From Annona cherimola (lineage: Eukaryota > Streptophyta > Magnoliopsida > Magnoliales > Annonaceae), in contig CM059977.1 of the NCBI GenBank assembly GCA_030490835.1, forward strand, positions 13,115,399-13,179,398: a stretch of 64,000 nt of DNA, given 5' to 3'. A program made the position numbers and the translations under genes. Below are positions 58,901 to 64,000 of this stretch, in pieces. The first letter of the stretch is position 1. Each line of letters opens with the position of its first letter. Under the pieces are notes generated by a model that was given only the letters and a program-made list of their open reading frames with translations, was not told the origin of the DNA and did not search any database.

Positions 58901-61451
58901 AACTATTTTCATTTTTTTATAAAAGAAAAACCATTTTCATTTTTAATATATTGATTCTTGATGTTCCATTTATTCTATATATTATTTTTAACATTATTTA
59001 TATTATTATGAAAATTCTTTCATTTATCTAATATCATTTTGCATGAATTTTCTATAAATATATAAAATTAATGTAATAAAATTATTAAATATTAAATATT
59101 AACTGTTTAAAATGTTATTAATATGTGGATAAATGGAAAGTATTATTACATTTTGATATATGTAGAAATGGACCTAAGTATTTTTAATAATTTACATTCA
59201 ATCTATATTTTTAAACAAATGTTGTTATACACATCGTTATTGAGATGAAACTTAGTCTCTTAGGTAAAATAATGATATTAAATATAATAAATGAATGATT
59301 TTCTATCAATCATTAAAGTTTTAAAATGAAAATGATTACATGAAACCACTCCCAATATGACTAAATATTTTGTAATTTGTATATCCCTTGTTATATCTAA
59401 TGAAATAGACACTCAAATATACTTAATGCCAACCAATAAATTCTTTTATTTTGGTTGCCCAATTAATTAGTTTGCTAGGCAGCATTTGCACGGATCTGTT
59501 GAGTCAATAAATAACGAAATTTAAAATCCTTTCAACAAAAATATAGATAATCCAGTTTCTTCTATTCTATTATCTAAAATATATACTGAACTAATTATTT
59601 GCTATTGATAACTAATCAGAGAAAAAGATTTCTGTTGTGTCAATAAATAACGAAATTTGAAATCCTTTCAACAAAAATATAGATAATCCAGTTTCTTCTA
59701 TTCTATTATCTAAAATATATACTGAACTAATTATTTGCTATTGATTACTAATCAGAGAAAAAGATTTCTGTTGTGTCAATAAATAACGAAATTTGAAATC
59801 CTTTCAACAAAAATATGGATAATCCAGTTTCTTCTATTCTATTATCTAAAATATATACTGAACTAATTATTTGCTATTGATAACTAATCAGAGAAAAAGA
59901 TTTCTGTTGTGCCAATAAATAACGAAATTTGAAATCCTGTCAACAAAAATATAGATAATCCAGTTTCTTCTATTCTATTATATAAAATATATACTAAACT
60001 AATTATTTTCTATTGATAACTAATCGGAGAAAAAGATTTAAGTAGATGCTAGTAATTTATTCGGTGGCCAACGTGTGAACATGTAAATCACAAATAAGAA
60101 AGCTTATTGGAATATGTGGTTTCACTTGAGTGGGAGTGGGTCAGTCAATTGGGTCATACACGACCCACTTGTGACAATATATAAAAATTAGGATATTTAA
60201 TCGTTGTTGGATTTCGACTAATTAAGACATACGGAGGAGGACGACACAAAAGATATTTCTTCCCCGCGTGCATGATTGAGGAAACCTAAAAAATAACAAG
60301 CTTTGATTAGCTAGAAGAAAATTCAATTACATAAACTGGATTATCGATCTCATTTGTCTCGCTGAGCTCATGAGAAAAATAAAAGGCGAAAAAGAAAAAG
60401 AAAAACTCTTCGAAAAGTAATTACAAGTTCTAGAGAAATCCACTCACCAACTTTCAGTCTCACACGCCAGCAACACTACGAACTACCTTTCGCATATGCA
60501 TGCACGTTGGCTTTGTGGGCCCATAGCGTGTTAATTAAGCTCGACCTTTAATTCAACGGTTCAAATAAATAAATAGCTTTATTTTTAGGAAAAAAAAAAA
60601 AACGAGTCAAAAGATCTCCAAAGGTCCGCTGCTCCCACGTAAGAACAGTGAAAAAAGAGACAACGTGCCTTAACTTAATCTGCTTATCATGGCTTTTTCA
60701 AAATTTTAAATTTTAATTAATTAGTAAGATTATTTACTTAATTAGTATAAGTGGTGCTCTAATTATCAAAGGAAAAAATATTTATTCTGATGGAAGAATG
60801 GCTTCGACCATCACGTTCTCTTTTACCACTTGCAAGTAAAGAACGAAAGTAGAAATAGCGCAATTAATTTATTCTTGCTGAAGTTAAATTCTATAATCTG
60901 AATAATTATTTTTATTACGGCTAATTAAAGCTAGCTTATCCATTTTCGAAATCTAGCTTCTCTTCTGGGGTGAAAAAAGCCCTAGAAACCATCAAAAAAA
61001 TCCTACAAAGTAAAAGATTGAGATAATGTATTACCTGGGTGCTGAGGAAGACAACCTTGTGACGGATGTATCTATGTAGCTCGTGCTTGAGGGCCACGCG
61101 AGCGAGCTTCTCGGTGTCAACGTTGGCAGCGCGGAGCTGAGTCAAGGGTCCGGGTCCGAGTTCCGGATAAGCAAGGAAGAGCTGCTTGGCCATAACACAG
61201 CTGAGAACGGCATCACCCGTATACTCCAGCCGCTCGTAGGTAAGGCCGGACCTGTCCGGGTAGTAGTAGGAACCGTGGGTGAGAGCTTCCACCACCAGCT
61301 TCCTGTCCTTGAATCGGTAGCAGAGAATGCGCTCCACCGCTTCTACACTAGGCAATATCTCCTCCTCCACGTCCTCTAGTGATTTTCCTAAAATCACCCA
61401 TTTTAGAAGATGCCAGAACCATATGGTCAGTCTCCGGAGAAGCATGATCAT
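55948..61451 (-). CDS. RNase III-like protein (RTL type), copy B, catalytic Asp kept
   Basis: Exons 61451-61035, 56581-56435 and 56247-55948 give 287 aa, with the same phase-0 GT-AG structure as copy A. One residue is gained near the N-terminus (IWFWH against IFWH) and one is lost in the dsRBD-like region (GIGKYKRKD against GIGKYRARKD). The second catalytic block reads LADIVESLLGAVFVD, with D166 and E169 in place. The first signature reads YERLEYTGDAVL: Thr78 replaces Met, next to the conserved Gly-Asp. The other metal-binding positions (E73, E76, D80) are kept. Intron 1 is 4.45 kb because of a LINE insertion and extra repeat units, but both splice sites are intact. It is tail-to-tail with the PDK1 fragment. 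Confidence 0.9.
56690..56925. mobile_element. Tourist-like MITE remnant, copy B only
   Basis: TTTGTTAATGAGTAAAAATT, then GTCAAGTTAAAACTTTTCAA, then CAACTAACCTATCTATTTCA and ATCATATCATTTGATA match the inverse of the MITE at 34705. The terminal repeats are eroded. Copy A has a short different sequence at this point (about 33430-33465). Confidence 0.7.
57401..58848 (+). mobile_element. 5'-truncated LINE inserted in copy B, with 7-bp target duplication
   Basis: The insert 57408-58841 is flanked by AAAGCCC (57401-57407 and 58842-58848) and ends in an A-rich tail (TCAAAAATAAAA). Copy A shows the uninterrupted site near 33951-33958. It encodes the C-terminal part of a plant LINE ORF2, on the plus strand, opposite to the host gene. 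Confidence 0.93.
57409..58796 (+). pseudogene. LINE ORF2 C-terminal part: zinc-binding RT domain and RNase H
   Basis: One frame runs through the insert. It starts DSFTWKSIIKAREAIRNGCK, a region typical of the end of plant LINE reverse transcriptases, and meets stops TGA (57657-57659) and TAG (57711-57713, probably from a Trp codon). It is then open from 57741 to 58796. That part holds the reverse-transcriptase zinc-binding domain (VWKTKLPSKITIFGWRLYRD, CCLFC, HIFTGC) and a type I RNase H (MNVDARKHEENHALGFAAVI, ME...A, IETDS). The reverse transcriptase core and endonuclease are missing through 5' truncation. Confidence 0.9.
58849..59494. other. Continuation of RNase III copy B intron 1
   Basis: Collinear with copy A from about 33959 to 34605. 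No other element seen. Confidence 0.7.
59495..60038 (+). repeat. 136-bp tandem repeat, copy B (four units)
   Basis: Units start TCTGTTG at 59495, 59631, 59767 and 59903, exactly 136 bp apart. They differ by a few substitutions only. Copy A has three. Confidence 0.95.
60039..60935. other. Remainder of RNase III copy B intron 1
   Basis: Matches copy A apart from about 150 bases near 60170-60335 that A lacks. No gene or further repeat seen. Confidence 0.6.
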
Positions 61452-61543
61452 CTTCGAAATTAGAGAAGAGGAGAAGCTCGCGGCTTCCGACTCGCGTTTA
61501 CGTAATCGGGTGGGAGATGGAGACTGTCTGAGGTTATGGTGGC

Positions 61544-61552
61544 GGATTTATA
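61544..61552 (-). promoter_or_regulatory. Probable TATA box of RNase III copy B
   Basis: CTATAAATC on the minus strand, in the same place relative to the start codon as in copy A. Confidence 0.6.
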
Positions 61553-61559
61553 GGTGTGT

Positions 61560-63776
61560 TTCGGAATGGAAATTTCTTACAGAAAAACCATTCCTTTCAA
61601 CCTAATTCAAAATGTAGTCCCTCTTTGTCTTTGTAATTTTATTTATAGGTGCTGCTTCCTACCTGCCCTGTTGTCCTTGTTGCAACTGGTTGATAAATAA
61701 TTAATTATTGTATCTATCAGAAAAATAATAATAATAATAATTGTAGGAAAGCATCCCAATTAGAAATAACGGATGAACTAATATATTCGGTTGGAACTAA
61801 CGTAAAAAGTTAATCTAGGCTGTGCATATTTCGACATACACTACTAAACTAGGAATGTGAAAGAAAAGAAATACATTTATAACCCAAAATCTTCCACTAT
61901 AAAATATGGATGCAATGTATTTACATATGCCAGTTTGGTTAACTGAGTAAATTGGTACATAAAGTATATAAATGTTGGATCATCCAAACCTTACGAATTA
62001 AACCAAGATTTAATTAGATGCTAAAACAAATCTTGTAGAAAATTGTGAGGGGCTGACCAATTGTCATTTCTGATGTATGTACACGACGCCCATTAATTAT
62101 TAATAATGTTGCAGTGGATTTCGACGCCAATAGTAAGATTTTTTTTCTAATAAACCCTTATACAAATCAAGTTGGATGAAGTGAATTTCGATGACGTTTC
62201 ACGTAGTATGGAAGTAAGAATTAAACTCATTTAATTTATACTTCAACCTTTATTATGTCTTTGTTGTAAAAATGTTAAAGTGCATTCTGATTGATATGTG
62301 TGAAAAAGTGCTTTATAGATTAGTTAGTCATTTCAAACTAAAATTTATTGATTCCATATATTTGACATATATATTTTATGTAACAATTATAATTTGACTT
62401 TTAACTTATATAAAAGCAATTCCATATAACTTATACATTTTTCTCATTTTGAATGATTGTATTTAATGTTATTTGTAAATTAGAAAATTAAGTTTCATCT
62501 AAAAAAAATGCATGGGTTACATTTAGTTTAAAATGTGTACATTATGAAAAATGATGAGATTCATTTACACACATATATATTAGAATCAATACTTTATATA
62601 ATTATTTATCCATATAAAAATGATATTTCAGATGATTTAAATGTTAAAGAATATAACTTTACAATTAATATTTAGCAGTAACTATTTTATTATGATGATT
62701 TTACACCTTTGTAGATGAGATCTAAGCAAATGATATTAAACAAATGGTGGGATCTACTTGATGATATAATATAAATAATGCTAATATAATATATTAAATG
62801 AATTTTATATCAATCATCAAAGTGAAAAAATTGATAAGATTATATAAATGTGAGATTCCTTAAAAGCAAAATTCCTTTACTTTGGTTGAAATTTTAATGA
62901 TCACTTATTAATAATTAAAATTTTTAATTAATGTTGTCAGAAGGTATTACTAGAAAATATGTCCACGTGGAGTTCCTTGTCGATGTCCGTCCTCAACATC
63001 ATCTTCTTCTTCATTTAAATACTACTATCGCTGCCTACTTTTGACTGTTCGAACTTATTTTTAGTTTCATCTGTCTTTTAAGATGACCTATGTTATTATA
63101 AAAATCTAGGAGATATAAATTCTTATACTTCATTGTCAAATGATCTCATTTTTACCAGTTAATGGTCATCAATATTACATTTTTGAAGATGAAAGCACCA
63201 AAAGAGGTATTAAGGGCAAAGACTTCCATTGATACGAGATCTCATAAAAGGTAAGATGTACTCAACTCTACCTCTATTCCTTGAAGATATTATTAATATA
63301 TTTCATATCTTAAGATGTTATGAAGCTAATTTATTTTATTACAGATACTTTTTAATCATTTCTTTCTTCAACTTTTTGTGCTCGTAACTTGATCAAGGAT
63401 GAATTTTTAAATTAGAATTAGGTCTATTTATCTAATGAGGGTATCATTAGATAGCCATATAATATTGTATATATAAATTCTAACATGAAGATTACTATTT
63501 TTCTACTTGACATCATGTTCTTCATATAGCATTTCTATGAATATGGAGAAAATTTTCCATACTAGGTTATATCTACATCTATAGTAACAAAATAAAAAAA
63601 GAAAGGAGACGAAAAATTTGCGTAGTAGGACATGTTATACAACAAAATTTTAGAGTTGGCAATGAAATCATTTCTCTCAACTTGATCAAACTCATCTGTA
63701 AATGATGAGGGAATAAGAAAATTAATGTCCATCCATTTACAACATGCCTTTACTTATGGCTTTTGTTTTAATTATG
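61560..63776. other. Duplicated 5' flank of RNase III, copy B
   Basis: AT-rich and collinear with copy A, but lacking the MULE fragment: AACTTATA near 62433 is followed directly by the sequence found after 39045 in A. No gene supported. Confidence 0.65.
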
Positions 63777-64000
63777 GGTATGTTTGACAAATTATAAAAA
63801 AAATTTAATTTAAAACTTTTTACTTTTAATAACTATCCTATTTTTAAATTATTTTTCACATCTTCCTATACAACTACCATTATTTTTAATTATTTATACA
63901 CAACTACTGATACAACCAACCTATCTATTTTAATTTTATTATTTTTACTTCTCATCATTACTCATATCTTATCACATCGTTTTCTACTAATTCAAAAACC
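63777..64000. mobile_element. Tourist-like MITE, copy B counterpart, cut by the window edge
   Basis: GGGTATGTTTGACAAATTAT starts an element matching 40451-40712 of copy A up to the last base of the window. Confidence 0.8.

Larger units (their letters stand above)
56582..61034 (-). other. Intron 1 of RNase III copy B
   Basis: AT-rich and about 1.6 kb longer than in copy A. The difference is mainly a LINE fragment, plus a MITE and an extra repeat unit, partly offset by the MITE unique to copy A. Confidence 0.85.
50456..64000. repeat. Segmental duplication, copy B (runs off the window)
   Basis: Collinear with 27197-40676 in the same orientation, offset about 23.26-23.27 kb at the PDK1 end. Copy-specific events include a LINE, a MITE and a fourth 136-bp unit here, against a MITE, a MULE fragment and a 63-bp duplication in A. 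Most other differences are scattered single bases and small gaps. Confidence 0.95.

Noticed and set aside
59495..60038. Regularly spaced repeats that could be mistaken for a CRISPR array
   Set aside because: The whole 136-bp period is repeated, with no unique spacers, and the setting is a plant intron.
50456..64000. The second copy as a pure assembly artefact (two haplotypes placed in tandem)
   Set aside because: Not fully excluded. A unique 9.7-kb spacer, a sharp breakpoint inside a PDK1 intron and fixed differences in gene content favour a real duplication, but read depth is needed.

Overview
This is nuclear DNA from a flowering plant. It is AT-rich, its genes are sparse and split by GT-AG introns, and microsatellites and small transposable elements are abundant. 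I cannot name the species. Three gene families are recognisable as functional-looking genes: an R2R3-MYB repressor, the protein kinase PDK1 and an RNase III-like protein. There is also one large decayed gene, a GH35 beta-galactosidase. No prokaryotic, viral or CRISPR feature was seen.

Layout. 1-5.0 kb: AT-rich intergenic DNA with a foldback element and a complete SINE. 5.0-6.1 kb: a three-exon subgroup-4 R2R3-MYB gene on the minus strand, with a TATA box and an AC element upstream. 6.3-23.7 kb: mostly gene-free, with a G-rich minisatellite, foldback elements, one GC-rich patch near 11.7-12.3 kb that may be the start of an unrecognised transcript, and a cluster of subterminal-type repeats near 22 kb. 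23.76-30.4 kb: an intact eleven-exon PDK1 gene, 496 aa. 32.7-36.6 kb: a three-exon RNase III-like gene on the minus strand, 287 aa, tail-to-tail with PDK1. 37.6-39.0 kb: a MULE fragment. 40.7-50.4 kb: a SINE nested in a foldback element, further foldback elements, and a multi-exon beta-galactosidase pseudogene (44.8-49.7 kb).

From 50,456 to the right edge the window repeats the interval that begins at 27,197, inside PDK1 intron 6. This second copy carries PDK1 exons 7-11 only, with a 7-bp frameshifting insertion, and a second full-length RNase III-like gene. The two RNase III copies both remain open, but copy A has Asn where the second catalytic Asp of RNase III is expected, while copy B keeps Asp. 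After duplication each copy picked up its own insertions: A has a Tourist-like MITE with its target duplication and a MULE fragment; B has a 5'-truncated LINE with its target duplication, another MITE and an extra 136-bp repeat unit. The simplest model is a tandem duplication of a unit of about 23.26 kb (27,197-50,455), which predicts that homology continues past base 64,000 and includes a second beta-galactosidase relic.

The genes do not form a pathway. MYB4-type factors repress phenylpropanoid genes, PDK1 phosphorylates AGC kinases at membranes, and RNase III-like proteins cleave double-stranded RNA. The main biological interest is the diverging RNase III pair and the well-dated insertions around it.
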